NCBI GenBank assembly: GCA_024195585.1
Contig: SWBL01000097.1
Span: forward strand, 62,001 to 126,000
Direction of reading: 5' to 3'
Origin: Aureobasidium sp. EXF-3400
Lineage: Eukaryota; Ascomycota; Dothideomycetes; Dothideales; Saccotheciaceae
Length of the DNA stretch: 64,000 nt
The notes beneath the pieces are model-generated. The model did not search any database. It was not told the DNA's origin and saw only the letters and a program-made list of their open reading frames with translations. This document shows positions 10,425 through 22,700 of this stretch, piece after piece; position 1 is the first letter of the stretch; the number at the start of each line of letters is the position of its first letter. The translations under genes were made by a program, and so were the position numbers.

Positions 10425-10964
10425 GGAGCCTCTTCTTGAACCATTAGGTCATCTGTGACCGCTATTTGTGTTTCTTGTCCCTGTATTGTCTTATAAGCTC
10501 TATAAGCATTCCGCAATAAGTGTCTTTTAATCAAAGCATTATCCTATCTTCATACATCATTCAGTTGAATCATTTACCTTGATCGTCTCGCACATAATCG
10601 CGCTCTTGCTTTGTCCTTGGTATCCTGTACTGTGGAGTGCGTGGAAAGATTGTCTTCTATTTATCCAGCATTTCGGAGTTTCACCGAGACCTTTCCCCTT
10701 TAGGTAAATCATGTCGCCACGGGGCGTCGGTCCGACATGCGTTCGGCACTTCTGTGGCAGGAACCTCTATCTTTGAACCACCGTCGGCACTAAAGGGGTC
10801 TTTTGGAAACATAATCGATCAGCGCCTGATTCAATGTCGGCGAAAAAACTAGGCGGTTGAAATGTGCGATAAGGAGTATGTTCAATTACTCAACTCTACA
10901 GCAATATCCTGACACCTCCGTTTGAAGTCTCGGTCACTCGTCCTTCACATTCCAATCAATTCAC
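10425..10964. other. Intergenic region with promoter of GH32 gene
   Basis: 540 bp between the transporter stop and the GH32 start. Holds the transporter 3' UTR and a set of dyads described separately (10695-10798). No ORF of note. Confidence 0.55.
10695..10798. promoter_or_regulatory. Inverted STRE-like pair and CGG-T-CCG palindrome
   Basis: CCCCTTTAG at 10695-10703 and its exact complement CTAAAGGGG at 10790-10798 flank a perfect 11-bp palindrome GTCGGTCCGAC at 10726-10736. CCCCT/AGGGG is the yeast stress-response element core, and paired CGG/CCG triplets are typical Zn2Cys6 targets. All lie 170-270 bp before the GH32 ATG. The functional meaning is inferred. Confidence 0.4.
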
Positions 10965-12829
10965 ATGGCTTTGCCGGACTCGAACAACACACAGCAGGAA
11001 GCGTTTAACAGGTGGCGCCCACGCATACATCTGATCGCGCCACGGGGATGGCTTAATGATCCATGTGCTCCTGGCTATGACCCCGTGAGTGGGAAATATC
11101 ATGTAGGCTTCCAATGGAACCCGGACGGATGGAATTGGGGAAACATCGCTTGGGGTGCAGCGACATCAGAAGATCTGGTCAACTGGAAAGTCTCAGATAC
11201 ACCATCTATTGCGCCCTCTGCGACAGAAGATCATGCTGGAGTTTTCACTGGCGCGATAACATCTGCAAGGTTATCAAGGGAAGGTTCTCAAGACCATTTA
11301 TCGTGCTTCTATACATCGGCACAAGGCTCTATTATTCACTACACTCGACCTTACCAACCAGGCTCAGAGGTTCTGCATGCAGCAACATCAATCGACGGAG
11401 GACTCTCATGGCAAAGGCACCCAAGCAATCCCTTGTTACCAGGCCCACCCTCACATCTCTCAGTAACAGGCTGGCGAGACCCATATACCTTTCACTCTCC
11501 TCAATTCGACATTGCAAGAGGATTAACCCCCAACTCAACTCTCTATGGAATCATCTCAGGCGGTCTACGAGATAGATCACCCACTATTTTCTTATACACC
11601 ATCAACGATACAGATCCTACTCATTGGACATTTCTCTCTACTCTTCTGGAGCCTGGTTTGAATTTCTGCCCTACACCGCTTGGAGGTGACTTTGGCATTA
11701 ATTGGGAAGTCGCCAACCTCACCACACTGAAAGATTCTGAGGGAAGGGAATTCACTATACTCATTGCAGGCGTGGAAGGCTGTAAAGTGGCAGACGCCCA
11801 ATCTCTGGCAAACTCACACTCAATACCCAGAGCTGCACGTTCTGGACGCAGTCAAAACTGGCTGTGCGGAACACCGAAAGAATCATCAGACGGAATCAAA
11901 CTCCAACATGGATTCTCTGGTGTACTGGACTGGGGCGTTTTCTACGCTGCAAACTCTTTCTGGGATTCGATAGGCAATAAACGCATTATCTTTGGCTGGA
12001 TACTAGAAGAAGATTTGAGTGATGAGATGAGAGAGGAGCAAGGATGGAGTGGATGTATCTCTCTACCACGGACGCTGTCCATGCAGACTATCAATGGTGT
12101 GGATGCCAGCTGTAAGGCTATTTTGGATGCAGTGCCTGGATTTACTTACTGCAGCGATGGGGATGGGAATTTGAAGGTCACGACTATTTGCTGCAAACCA
12201 GCTTCGCAACTGCAGACTTTGCGGCATGGAGATGCTGTGGCTCTGAAGTCTTTGGCTTGCTTCGAGAGGCTTGAAGCAGTGAGGGAAGATACCGAGACGA
12301 CTCTCAAACTCCCTGGGTTGCGAAGTCTAGAACTCGATGTGATACTTACTTCACAGAAACATGTCGAGGTACTCGGTATAGATATCTTCCACTCCTCAGG
12401 TAAATCACTAACCCCCCATCCCCCCCTTCCATCCATCCTTCTCAACTAACAAACACCACAGACCACAAACTCTTCACCCGCATCCTTTTCTCACCCCTGC
12501 AATCTCTCATCACCATCTCACGCTCCCACTCCCGTTCCTCCACCACCCCAAACCCAATCTCTCTACACAACGAAATCGCTCATCATGCTTTCCTATCCCT
12601 TCACGACCCGACTAACAAAACAGTCAAACCTGAAGATTTAGAGGTTAGAGTTTTCTATGACGTTAGTGTGTTGGAGGTTTTTGTTAATGGGAGGACTGTG
12701 GTTACTACGAGGGTATATCCTGAGAGTGGGAAATGCTTTGGTGTGATGCCGTGGGTGGTGGGGAAGAGTGGCGATGGTGTGGGGATGGAGAGGTTTGAGG
12801 TTTGGGAGTTGAGGGGGAAGGGTTGTTGA
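10965..12829 (+). CDS. GH32 beta-fructofuranosidase (invertase/exo-fructanase), no signal peptide
   Basis: Two exons, 10965-12399 and 12462-12829; 600 aa. The 62-bp intron has a GTAAAT donor and CCACAG acceptor. The five-bladed propeller motifs are present: WLNDP (nucleophile Asp32), WRDPY (Asp172, transition-state stabiliser) and NWEVANL (acid/base Glu248, where many relatives have ECP). The C-terminal beta-sandwich ends with LEVRVFYDVSVLEVFVNGR, a GH32 signature. The protein starts MALPDSNNTQQEAFNRW with no hydrophobic leader, so it should act in the cytosol on imported sucrose or short fructans. It sits on the same strand 540 bp after a sugar transporter, which fits uptake followed by internal hydrolysis. 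Exact specificity cannot be read from sequence. Confidence 0.9.
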
Positions 12830-13406
12830 TGTAGAAGAGTCGAGAATATTATATCTTTACACATAGGATGGGATTTTGAGATCTTGGGATACGGGTTAAG
12901 GCAATAGATACATGAGGTATTCCTTGATGGTGTGTTTCTTAATTTAACGAGGGAATAACAAAAGATAATAGAACTGTCAACGATTCTGTTACTCAAAGCA
13001 AGGGTTTGGTACCGTATTCGCCAATTTAATCGACAGGTGAGGGGCTTGAGATCATACTGTTCTTCATCGGATATCTACATCACATGCTCTCATGCCATTT
13101 GACGCTGGTCTTTCCATCAAGAATCATCCAGGTGGCCAGAGATATCTGCTGCGAACAGTTCTGTTCGCTTTCTTTGAACTACACATATACGAAAACAGAA
13201 CAAGAGAAATCTGCGAGCGGAAACAGGCAAAGAGAGATAAGTTGAAATGGAGATATGCTTTTTTGCTTTTCTTTGATGAATAAAATGCTAAATGTATGAA
13301 GAGGCCGGTATGTCTTGCCCCCATGAATGCATATTCTGCAATGCGTATGACCCGGTTCATCAGAAACCACTGGCTGGACTTTTCATATTGCCCAATGGAG
13401 AGGAGA
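12830..13406. other. Convergent 3' region
   Basis: Between the stops of the GH32 gene and the opposing ceramide synthase gene. AT-richer than its surroundings, with overlapping short ORFs on both strands that look like chance. Nothing else seen. Confidence 0.5.
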
Positions 13407-14886
13407 TCAAGCTCTGCGCTTCAACCCCTCAGTCTCAGTATCCCTACCCGTAGCCCCCACAAGCGTCTCCCCATTCAACTCAACACTAGGAACCATCTGC
13501 CTCACCTTATCCTTCTCCTGTTCCTCCACAACCTCCTCCTCATCCTCTTCGTCATCACTCCTCTCATCTTTAGCAACAGAACTTCTAACAAACCTCCACG
13601 CAATCCTCAAAATCAACACAAACCAAAATACATTGACGGCTTGCAAAGCAAACAGCAGTGCAAAAGTGATGATTTGAGAGATCCAGCATTTGTATTGTTG
13701 GGTTTCCCAGTTGAGTTCGTAGGGGCCGACGGTGCGGAAGGTGGTTAGAGTGGCCCAGAGGATGTAGAAGTTTAGGTAGTGGCGGAGGTAGAACCAGACG
13801 CCGATGAACAGGCCAAAGTAAGGGCCTGTGATGGGTGAATTGAGGTAATTGAGGACTTTGGATGTCTGTAGAAAAGGATGTCGATTAGTAACATTACTTC
13901 CTCTCAGAAGCGCGACAAGAAAACTTACGGCAAGGAAGAAATCAGAGATATCCATGGTAATGTAAACGGCAATACCCATGTAAGTGAAATGGAAGCGGTA
14001 ACTCAACCAAATCAAAGCCAAAGTAACCACATGATGCAACACCAACTCTTTGAAATCCTTCCTCGGCTTCTCCAGCATGAGCAACAGCACAATAGCCTGC
14101 TGAGCCCAATAACTCGCTTGCAGCAGATAGTAAGCCTTGAACACAGCCTCGTGACTGCGGTGAGGGAAACCCTCAAACATGGCATCCGTATTGAAATACC
14201 AGACTGGCGAGCGACGCATAACGTACAAGCCAAAAGGACCGAAAATGGCAAAGTAACAGGCCGTGTAGAATTGCTCCATGAATCTGGCTTGTTTTGCTTT
14301 TCTTTGGATGCCCAGACGAATGGCCAGAGGACGGATCATGCGCTGCATGAGAAACTCGCGGGTGAAGCTCAGGACAATGGTGTAGAAGGCGACAAAGGCA
14401 AAATCGGCTTTGCCCTTGCCATATTGAGTTGGCTCTCCAGCAGGGGTGTCTAGCGGATAGGCGAGGAAGATGCAATAGTAGAAGGGGTTCGAGGTCGAGG
14501 GGTTGACGGCGTAGAGAGCGAGGATGACGAGCATGAGGATCAAGGGATTGAGCCATGTGTGACGGAGCGAGACGCGGACATAACGTCTAAGGAGACTGCG
14601 TGCCTTGCGGCGCTTGGATGTTCGTGTAGCCTTGTCGTTGGTCGGGGTTGATGTACGCTGCGAGGGCCTATCAGTCCAAGGGTCGGCGTCGAGATGGGAT
14701 ACAGTATAGACACACCTGAGGCAGCAATGACAAGGTCGCGAGAGCAGAGGCTCCAGTGTCACCTCGAGGCTCTCCTCCAAGACTGCTAGACTTGCGCCGG
14801 GGCCGAGGCTTGGTCATTGTGACTGGCGGGCCGTCATGTGTGTCGAATGCCCCTTTGGGTGGGCTCAATGGAGGAAAGGGCTCCAT
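13407..14886 (-). CDS. Ceramide synthase, TRAM/LAG1/CLN8 domain
   Basis: Three exons on the minus strand: 14886-14716, 14657-13929 and 13865-13407; 452 aa. The introns are 58 and 63 bp. The second is a multiple of three with no stop, so the frame reads straight through it; GTAAGT donor, CTAAT-like branch and CTACAG acceptor argue that it is spliced. The Lag1 motif is clear: LHHVVTLALIWLSYRFHFTY, then MDISDFFLA, with multiple TM segments from about residue 90. The tail (from about residue 400) is very acidic, DDEEDEEEVVEEQE. The enzyme joins fatty acyl-CoA to long-chain bases in the ER. MEPFPPLSPP was chosen as start; an in-frame ATG at 14967 is possible. It is one of the Lag1/Lac1-like genes; which paralogue is not decided. 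Confidence 0.9.
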
Positions 14887-15355
14887 CTTGCAGCTTCCTC
14901 GAGTGTCGTCGATCTGTTGCAGGCGCGTGAACCCAAGGTAAGGGAAGGTGCGACTGGAAACAACCAAAAATTCATCACCGCCGGTGCCCGGGGATCATCA
15001 GCACCGGTCTGAGTGTGGGGGCCTCCCGCCAACAACCAATCTCGGCGCTTCCCCTTGCCGCGTCCTGCCGACTCAATTTCACATGTTTCACCCTGTGACG
15101 TCTGTCTCGAAGATAATTCATGTGATTTTCGAACCACTGTCTGCCTCTAATGCTGCCCTTATGCCATGCTTGCAATCCATTTCTGTGCTTCAATCATCTT
15201 TACCTCGAAGCCATCTGTTTCTCTTTCCCTCTTGAAGCCGTGACTTTGTTCTGTCTGCGAATACTTTTGTATTCGACATGTGTCGCGTGCCTCGGCAGCC
15301 ATTTGCTTAATCTCTTGCTTGTGCTCAGTGCACTCTCTGTACTGCATCATTTCCT
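14887..15355. other. Ceramide synthase promoter / DCN1 3' region
   Basis: The ceramide synthase start is at the left edge and the DCN1 stop at the right edge, both on the minus strand. Holds the ceramide synthase promoter, rich in AG/CT. No separate gene seen. Confidence 0.5.
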
Positions 15356-16547
15356 TCACTCCACCTCCATAGCATCACCACCCTGACCTGCACGCTTCTC
15401 CGTCTTGACGTACTCGACAAACTCGTCAATCACACCAGGCCAGGCAGAGTCCTCACTCCAGAAGCTGAGTTGCTCGTCGCCAAGCGTCTTCTCGGCGAAG
15501 ACCAGAGTCTGATCCCACATGTCCTTGTTGACACTCTTCTTGTACTTCTCGGTGAGGAATTCGATCCACCAGTCTAGCCAGGGTGTGGTGGGTGATGACC
15601 ATTCGAGCGAGGGGTTGGTCAACAGCAGACGCCAGTATTCTGTGGCGGCTTCAAGTGCGAGTGCTTTTTGACCAGGTTGGCGGGCGAGTATGAACGTGTG
15701 CTTGTAGATTGACTTGAACGTGGGACGGAACGAGGTTTCGGTGAGGCTGGCGCGTCTCTGCTGCACCATGTCGCGCATCTTGGTGACATCGCTGATACTG
15801 CACATCTCTTGTCAGACATGGCGTGCCTTGCGCAGACTCCAGAGAACTTACCCAAGAGCAGCAAGGCTGTCAACAAACTCAGTGCGCGTGAGCTTTCCAA
15901 GAGTGGGCGACTTGACCATTTCAGAAAGGATGAGTGAACCGACGTCGTCAGGGCTGATGTCAAGGTCCTCGAGCAGTTTCATGGTGCCTTCAATGTTGAC
16001 CTCGTCGGGCTCGTTGGCCACATCGTCGCGGTACTTGTCGAAGAGTTTGTTGAGTGTGCTTTTGCTGGCAGTGCTACCGCCGCCGCTGCTGGAACCCGAC
16101 TGGAAGTATCTGGTAGGGTTGTCAGATAAAACGAGCTTGCATAAGGAGTAATCAATGTCCATAGGGTCGGACATGTCGGAAAGTGCATGCGCGCAAGAGG
16201 GAAGAGTTCGTGGCAAGCACTAGGATTCTTGTGCTTCACTCCTGTGTCGTCGTTCGTGTGCAGTCTCATACAAACGCGTCGCTGCCGAGACACATCGTCG
16301 TCGAGTCGAGGGCAAGCTGAGACCGACGTGCGCAAGCCCCTTCCTCTTCCCTTGTAAATCTTCCCCCTCTTGTAATGACAGACTCGTGAAAATGCAATGA
16401 AAGTTTTTTGACCTACGCGTTTGTTGCTACCTGAACGTTCCATCCATGTTGACGCAAGACCTTTCCTGCCGTTGTGCGATCCGTGTTAGTGAAGTCGACA
16501 AAGCTCTGGATGGCGGCCTTTTGCGAGGCTGTGTATGCTGGAGGCAT
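15356..16547 (-). CDS. dcn1: Dcn1-like neddylation co-E3 (UBA-like + PONY domain)
   Basis: Three exons on the minus strand: 16547-16417, 16109-15852 and 15797-15356; 276 aa, normal for Dcn1. Exon 1 encodes the UBA-like domain (AYTASQKAAIQSFVDFT, then VLRQHGWNVQVATNA). A Ser/Gly linker follows, then the PONY/potentiating-neddylation domain: LNKLFDKYRD, EGTMKLLEDLDISPDDV, WLDWWIEFL and the closing SEDSAWPGVIDEFVEYVK. Dcn1 binds cullin and Ubc12 and speeds NEDD8 transfer to cullins. The first intron is 307 bp, far longer than the roughly 50-bp norm here, and contains an in-frame ATG at 16174 that could start a UBA-less form. The second intron is 54 bp. Confidence 0.9.
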
Positions 16548-17393
16548 GGTTGTACTGTGTCAGCCGACTGTGCCCAGGAAGAAGCGAAAGATATGCGTTC
16601 GAGCGGAAACAGATGGCAGTGTGCTAAGAACGGATGACAAGCTTGGTTGCGCGATAGATGATGGTTCAAAGGAAAGTTGATCAACAGCCAAAGGCAGCGA
16701 CGCCGATGACGCCGACCATGTGCTCAGATCCGAAGCCGCTCAATCGATAAGATAACGAAACGCTCGGACCAAAAACATCATGCCAAAACGGCTATACCAT
16801 CATGGGCAGAGGACGGGTATAAAGGTATAGAGATATGTTTGAACTTACCGGGCTTGCTGGGCTTGGTCCTCTTGATCGGAGGCGAGGAGGTAGCGTCCTC
16901 GGTCTCAGTTGGAATTGCTCTCTTTCCTTTCTTTGTGCCGGCCATGTTGATGAGGGTATGGTCAAAGATCTTTGACTTGTCCCTGAGTGGTCGGTACTGG
17001 GCTTGGGAAGTACAAGATCGGGTTGAAGGTCGGTTGTTGTAGGATCTTATTGTGAATGAGAGTAACAAAGTAAAGAAGTAGCGACCTCGCGTGGAAGGTG
17101 TTGGCTTGATTCACTAATTCAAGGAGAACAACACGAGCGCCATTTGTTGTTCGAAGAGAAGGATGGATGTGGTCAAGGAGGTCGGAGGTGACAATAAAAT
17201 TACAGGCGACAACACATGCAACGCATGGAAGCCATGTGAATCTCGAGCCCCTGCTTGGCAGGAACAATCCAAAGAAGGAGCAACTGCGGTATTGTGAGAA
17301 AGTCCGAATGATGTGTTTTCTGTTAACAATGATAAAGCAAAATATTACAGTAGAGGGATATATAACTACAGGAGCTCGTCGAATACCTGCCTC
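16548..17393. other. Intergenic region with possible small gene
   Basis: Between the DCN1 start and the MVP1 stop. The only coding candidate is the short basic ORF at 16778-16945 on the minus strand. Confidence 0.45.
16778..16945 (-). CDS. Small basic hypothetical protein or first exon
   Basis: An ATG in strong context (ATCAACATGGCC) opens MAGTKKGKRAIPTETEDAT, then SSPPIKRTKPSKPG, a Lys/Pro-rich, nuclear-signal-like sequence. At PSKPG a consensus donor GTAAGT occurs (phase 1), so the coding part may be exon 1 of a longer gene. I could not find a convincing second exon before DCN1. Read unspliced it ends after 55 residues. No family recognised. Confidence 0.3.
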   Translation of the reverse strand: MAGTKKGKRAIPTETEDATSSPPIKRTKPSKPGKFKHISIPLYPSSAHDGIAVLA

Positions 17394-19733
17394 TCAATCA
17401 CCAAGGGGCATTGCCTCAAGCTCCTCGCTCAAAGATTTCCAATTCTCTGCACCCAACTCGGCGTACTTGACACGCTCTTGCGACCACTCCTGGTGCATTC
17501 TGCTGACGTGGTATTGGGATGCCTGGAAGTGTACAATCTCATCGCGCACACACTCCTTGATGAAGACGCCACGAGCGTGTTGGTCGACTATCGATTGCTT
17601 GTCCTACGCCTGATTAGTAAAAGTACAACCTGTATTGGGCCAGAGAACATACCTTAACGATGGCGCTCTCAACCTTCTCGGCCTCGCCAGGCTTGATTTG
17701 AGACTCCTGTCGTGCGCGAATGCCAGCCAGCTTGCTCTCGTTCGAGGCAATACGACGTTCCAATTGAGGAATGTTGTCGCGCGCATAACGATCACGACGG
17801 TCGAACATGTCGCGCATGCTGACCAGAGCATCGCGCTGGCGCTTGAGGTCCTCCAAGACACCCAAATCCCAAGCTCTGGCCTCATCCTCGAGGAGAGTCT
17901 GGTTGGTGGAGAGATGTTTGGCTGTGCCATTGAGACCACCGTTCAAGAGCTCTACTTCGTTGGTGTCCATGGCGTAGGTGTCGGCGGAGCATTCTGTCAG
18001 GCTACCAAGGGCCATTGAAAGACGAATGTATTCGCTCGCAAGGCCCTCGTTACGCTTGATAAGTCGCTCGACCATGCCACACATGTTGATATAAACCTCG
18101 GTCGAGCGGCGCACACCACTTCGTACCGTGTCAAAGAGGTCGGAAAGGTTCTGGGGAAGTGAGTCTTCGAGACCTGGAGGAAGAGGCTTGCCAGTAAATT
18201 CTTCTTGCACAGAGATCGAAGCCTGCTTTCGCCATACAGCAAGTTCCTGGAAACAGTTAGTCAAGGTCAATCGATACAAAGGGCAGGGGCCGAACGTCTA
18301 CCGTAGGGACAGTCAAGAACATGATGACGAGCTGGTCTTGACTCAGAGCAGGATGGCGGACGAGAGCGTTTGCGAAGCGAGCCAGACCTCTCCTTCGCTT
18401 CTCGATGAACAGATTATCTGCAGCAATGTGCTTGCCGTTGACTGTGCGATTGTCAGCTCCATCGTCTCAAGCAATCCTCATACAACTCACTGGCGACACG
18501 CTTGGGCGGTAAAAGAGGAAGCTGTCTGAAGGGGAACTTCTTGTGCAAGCAGTCCAACAACCAAACAAAATCGCTGTAGCGACGAATGACACGGCTATTC
18601 CTCCTGATGCTGGAGACTTCGTAGTTGCGATGCTGGAACAAAAACATGCCTTCCTTCTCTTCAAGTACATTGACAGTAACGAGTTCTTCGGGGCCTGTTG
18701 CGCCACTGGGTCTAGAAGCGCCGAGTGGCCTTCTCACGCTGCCTGAGATTTGGTTGTTCTCGCCTTGCGGCTCGCCGAAGCCTTCGTTACCGGGAGCTGC
18801 GTTGAAGCCATCGTTCGAGGCAGAGTAACCGCCCCAGCCACTCTCGGCTGTTGTTGGTCGCGAAGGATCGAACGAGGAAGGATCGGTGGTGGGAGAATCA
18901 GACTTGTCGGCGACGGAAGTAGTGGTGAAGTTACTGGTCGTTCGGACGTGGGGCGGGTCGGCGCGACCATTGACTCCACCATTGGGGTATGAGGGAGCAG
19001 CTGCTTGAGCGTACGAAGGGGCAGCGGCAGGTTCGTGGTGGTGGTTTTTGTGGAGCGAAGGACTTCCCCAAGGGTCGTCACCAAAGCCGAAGCCAGGAGT
19101 TTCGATATTCTGAGATTGCGAGGCGCCTGAGTCTGCTTGAGGAGGAGGACCGGTGGGAGTTCGTGGAGGCTTCTGCTCTTGTTTGGGAGGGGCGGTGAGA
19201 GAGGGCAGGTTGGGAACGGGCAATTGTCTTCTACGCTCATCGACAGCATCCAAACCAAGCTCTTCACCCTCTTGTGCCAGACCGATCAGGGCCAAAACAA
19301 CATTGACCTCGCCGCGACCTAGGACACGTGAGTGGTCGGCGTCTGTCGCACTAATAAGATCGAGAATCTTGGATTGCTCAGGTTGTCCAATGCTGCTCTG
19401 CGACAACAGAGTCTTGATCTGGGCAAGGGTAACGGCGCCCTGAGCGGTGCTCTGGGAGAGCAGGGTATCGAAGAGGTTGACGTAGGATTCGGGCACATCG
19501 CTAGGCGGCAGCAGTGTCTTGATCAAGTCTCCCCTCTGACGGGTGCTGTTATGCTTCTTGGGAGCAGGGAAGTCCCAAGGCGATTGACCGTCGTCTGCAT
19601 TGTCCGTCTCGGCAAACAAGCCCGAGTTGGCCGAGGTGCTGCGAGCGGCGGGCTGTTCGTCGTCGTCAAACAGCGACGACTTGTTCTGGCGTGCTGCCGG
19701 CGTTGGCGGCGGTGACTCTCCGAAAAGCGACAT
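17394..19733 (-). CDS. mvp1: Sorting nexin Mvp1 (PX + BAR-like)
   Basis: Four exons on the minus strand: 19733-18491, 18441-18302, 18246-17653 and 17603-17394; 728 aa. The introns are 49, 55 and 49 bp. The N-terminus is MSLFGESPPPTP with low-complexity Ser/Pro stretches and an EH-like segment around residues 75-160. The PX domain (about 365-480) shows RNSRVIRRYSDFVWLLDCL and FPFRQLPLLPPKRV, the PI3P-binding Arg/Tyr and PPK pattern. The C-terminal half is helical (LIKRNEGLASEYIRLSMAL, LKRQRDALVSMRDMFDRRD) as in SNX8/Mvp1 BAR domains, ending ELEAMPLGD. The family acts on endosomes in retromer-independent recycling and vacuolar protein sorting. An upstream in-frame ATG at 19952 adds an unlikely Cys/Trp-rich leader, so 19733 is preferred. 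Confidence 0.92.
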
Positions 19734-22700
19734 GGTGGGATGTGCGGCGCGTGTGCGAGACCAAGGGAGCACAAGGGAGAAGACGGACAGCAATGGACGC
19801 GCTGAGACAAGGCAGGACAGGCAGAGACAAGGCAGGACACCAGGCCCGCCGTTCTCCGCTACATCTGGGGAGCTCGCGAGACGATCACGCCGTCCGTGCT
19901 CTAACCAAAACGTCACTTCCACCGCCATCCACTGCCAAGCTCCAACTGTCAACGCATACCTATGAACTCTCTTTTACTACAAATCAGCTTCGATGACCAT
20001 GACCAAATTACGGCCTACACTGTTCTTGGGACTTGATGATGCTCAATGATAGCACAATCAGCTTTGTGCAGGAAGCCACGACTGCAACAGATTGATGTGT
20101 ACTGGCCGACAACAATGCTTGGATGAACTTCGGCCAAATATGTGTCAGGGTGCTGCTGCTAACAAGCAATTTTTGGTCTCATGGCAACATAGGGACCGCA
20201 TCACTATACATAAGCGCTCTATTTCAGACTGGCTGGGTCTCTATAGTACATTTGCAGCTATACTGTAAGTTACACGCTGCTGGTTCGGCTGGTTGTGCCT
20301 CCACGGCGCGATTCTGTAAAATTGACAAAACTCTTCAAGAAGTCTTGTGGTTTGGTTCAGAGTCGCAGCTCAAATATTGCAAAACCACCAAATTTCTTCC
20401 GTTAGAAAGAAAAGGAGACCAGAGAGATTCTTAAGAAGCCAGAACGTACTATACAATCAGCTGGATATATTGCAGGTTCGATCACTCTTGAAATTGCTTG
20501 TCGTCAAGGATTGTATCAACCCGATGCTCCGATAATCCAGCTTCTCAAAGTGGCCAAAAGTCTTGGTCTTGCGCACGGCCTCGATAATCTCCAGAAACCG
20601 CGGACACACTTCAGCCTCACCCGCGTCATCGATCAGCATCCCTCACACTTCGAATTCATCAATCAGGCGTATGTATATGCAACCTCGCTCTGGTCGGTGT
20701 CTGATCTGGTTTCTAAGAAGTAGAGATACGGCCTACTTGGGCCACATGAGAATGTCGCAAAAAGGCTATCGTCATCCAAGATGAGACAATGGAATGGAGT
20801 CAACGATCCTTCAACAGAGAAGCCCACTGCGTGGCTGTCTCTCGAATCTTACTAGGACACGCTCTGAAGGTCTGTGAGTTCCGTCTGAAGACCAGCTCTT
20901 CCTTATCGGCTTTACTCTACCAACCGGTGCGTACGCCGACTTGACCCGAGTGTCTGCGTCCTCCTCGCAGGACCCAATGGAGAAGCACGAGAGCCCGATT
21001 GACTACCGACTTTACTCTCTGTCGAAAATTTCGACCACGACCAATGAATTCCGCGAACATCGACAGGGTCTTGAGTTTATCGAGATTGCAGGTGTCCGAC
21101 TTTATGAACCCACGCTGCGTCAATGACCCGAGATCTCTTGCAATATGAGGCACGGCCGACTGATCGTGCATCGTACACAAGTCCCAAATGGATGGTACTT
21201 GACGTTTCAGCAAAGTCAAGCCCTTGCATACAAGACAATCTCCCACTATCCGGTCGTCTCCACTATCGTTCTTTATGTCACGACAGCGGCTTGGCCACGT
21301 GGGCAGGACGGAAACACGAACCCAAGGACACCCTTCTATTCAAACCTACCTGTCAAGCAGGTACATGGCGACAAGGTCCTGATCCCGTAATGCCCGCATG
21401 GACAATGTGTAGATCGTGGGCAATACCTCGAATCATGCCTGCCCCTACCATTGATTCACTTTGCATGACCGCACAGGCAGCATGTTTGAGAGTTGCACAA
21501 AATCTGGCGAGTGCCTTTGTCATACTCACAAGATCTCTGATCCACTCTGTTCAGACATCAGCGTCAATCATTCGTACGAGAGCAACTGCTCGCATCTTCG
21601 TTTACGTCACATTAGGGGACGACGACAATCATATCATGACCGCGAGTGGTCTTGTCTTGCCAGACTCGGTCCACGTTCCGAAGCTGTCGCGTTGGGAGTG
21701 ACCATGCAATGATCTCCGTGATCCCAAGACTCGTACGGATTCCATTCGGAACAAATCACACTATGGTTCAATGGTTGTATTCGAGTCAGGGAATCCTCCA
21801 AGTTGTCATTTCAGTAGGGAGCCCGCTCAAACAACAGCAACGTTCATAGCTGAGTGGATCAGTTCTATAGGCGATCGTCGCCATCTGATCCACCAGTTTT
21901 ACACGCATCAAGACAATGGATACATGTGACGAGACCCTGACGAGGAGCTTTCTACAATTTACGGCCGAAGTGAGCGGAGGAGTGAACCGTAGTCGATCTT
22001 GCGGTATTTTGCTTTGGTTCCAAACAACAGTACAGCAACACTTGATCCCACGATTGACCTTACGCCTGCATGATTCAGACCAAACCTACACGGAGCTCTC
22101 TATTTACCCCTCATTCTATTGGTAGGGGTGTAGAACATCTCATTCGACGATCGCCGTCCCAAGAAAAAGCCGAGCCAGAGTGGTGGGATGACGACGGAGT
22201 GGAAAACATCGATCTACGTTTTGAACCCGGTACCCATGTCCGAGGGTTTATGCTTATCCCACGAGGATTGAGCCGAACATTTTCTGGTTTGGGAACGAAC
22301 GGAGACCAAGCGTGTTCACCCAAATTCGGAGTCACACTAGTTTACCTGACATCTGGAAGATCATGCTACGAATACGTCGACTCATGTCAAGAGTTGATCG
22401 ATCCATGAGCACCAACGTTGAGCGTCATGTTTAAAATGTCCAGGAACAGAGCGTGCATGCATGCATGTGTGCGGAGTACGAATCGAAAGCGTTGCAAGAT
22501 GGCGACCACGCTATTGCGCAGCTACAACTAGGCACCTGCAACTTGATGTCAACCGGTGGATACGACGGCTTGCTTTTGATCAACGCTATACGTTATCGGG
22601 CTGGTCCGCACGGCCCGATCTACCAAAGAATCCCTGCACGCTACCCCACACTTCCCAAAGAGGCTCTTGCTGATCTACACTTTTCCTGAAGACACCTCAC

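Noticed and set aside
12415..12440. Poly-C and CCATCC run as a microsatellite
   Set aside because: Lies inside the GH32 intron pyrimidine tract and is too short to count as a separate repeat.
13878..14453. 191-codon plus-strand ORF over the ceramide synthase
   Set aside because: Antisense to the Lag1 motif exon, no family resemblance.
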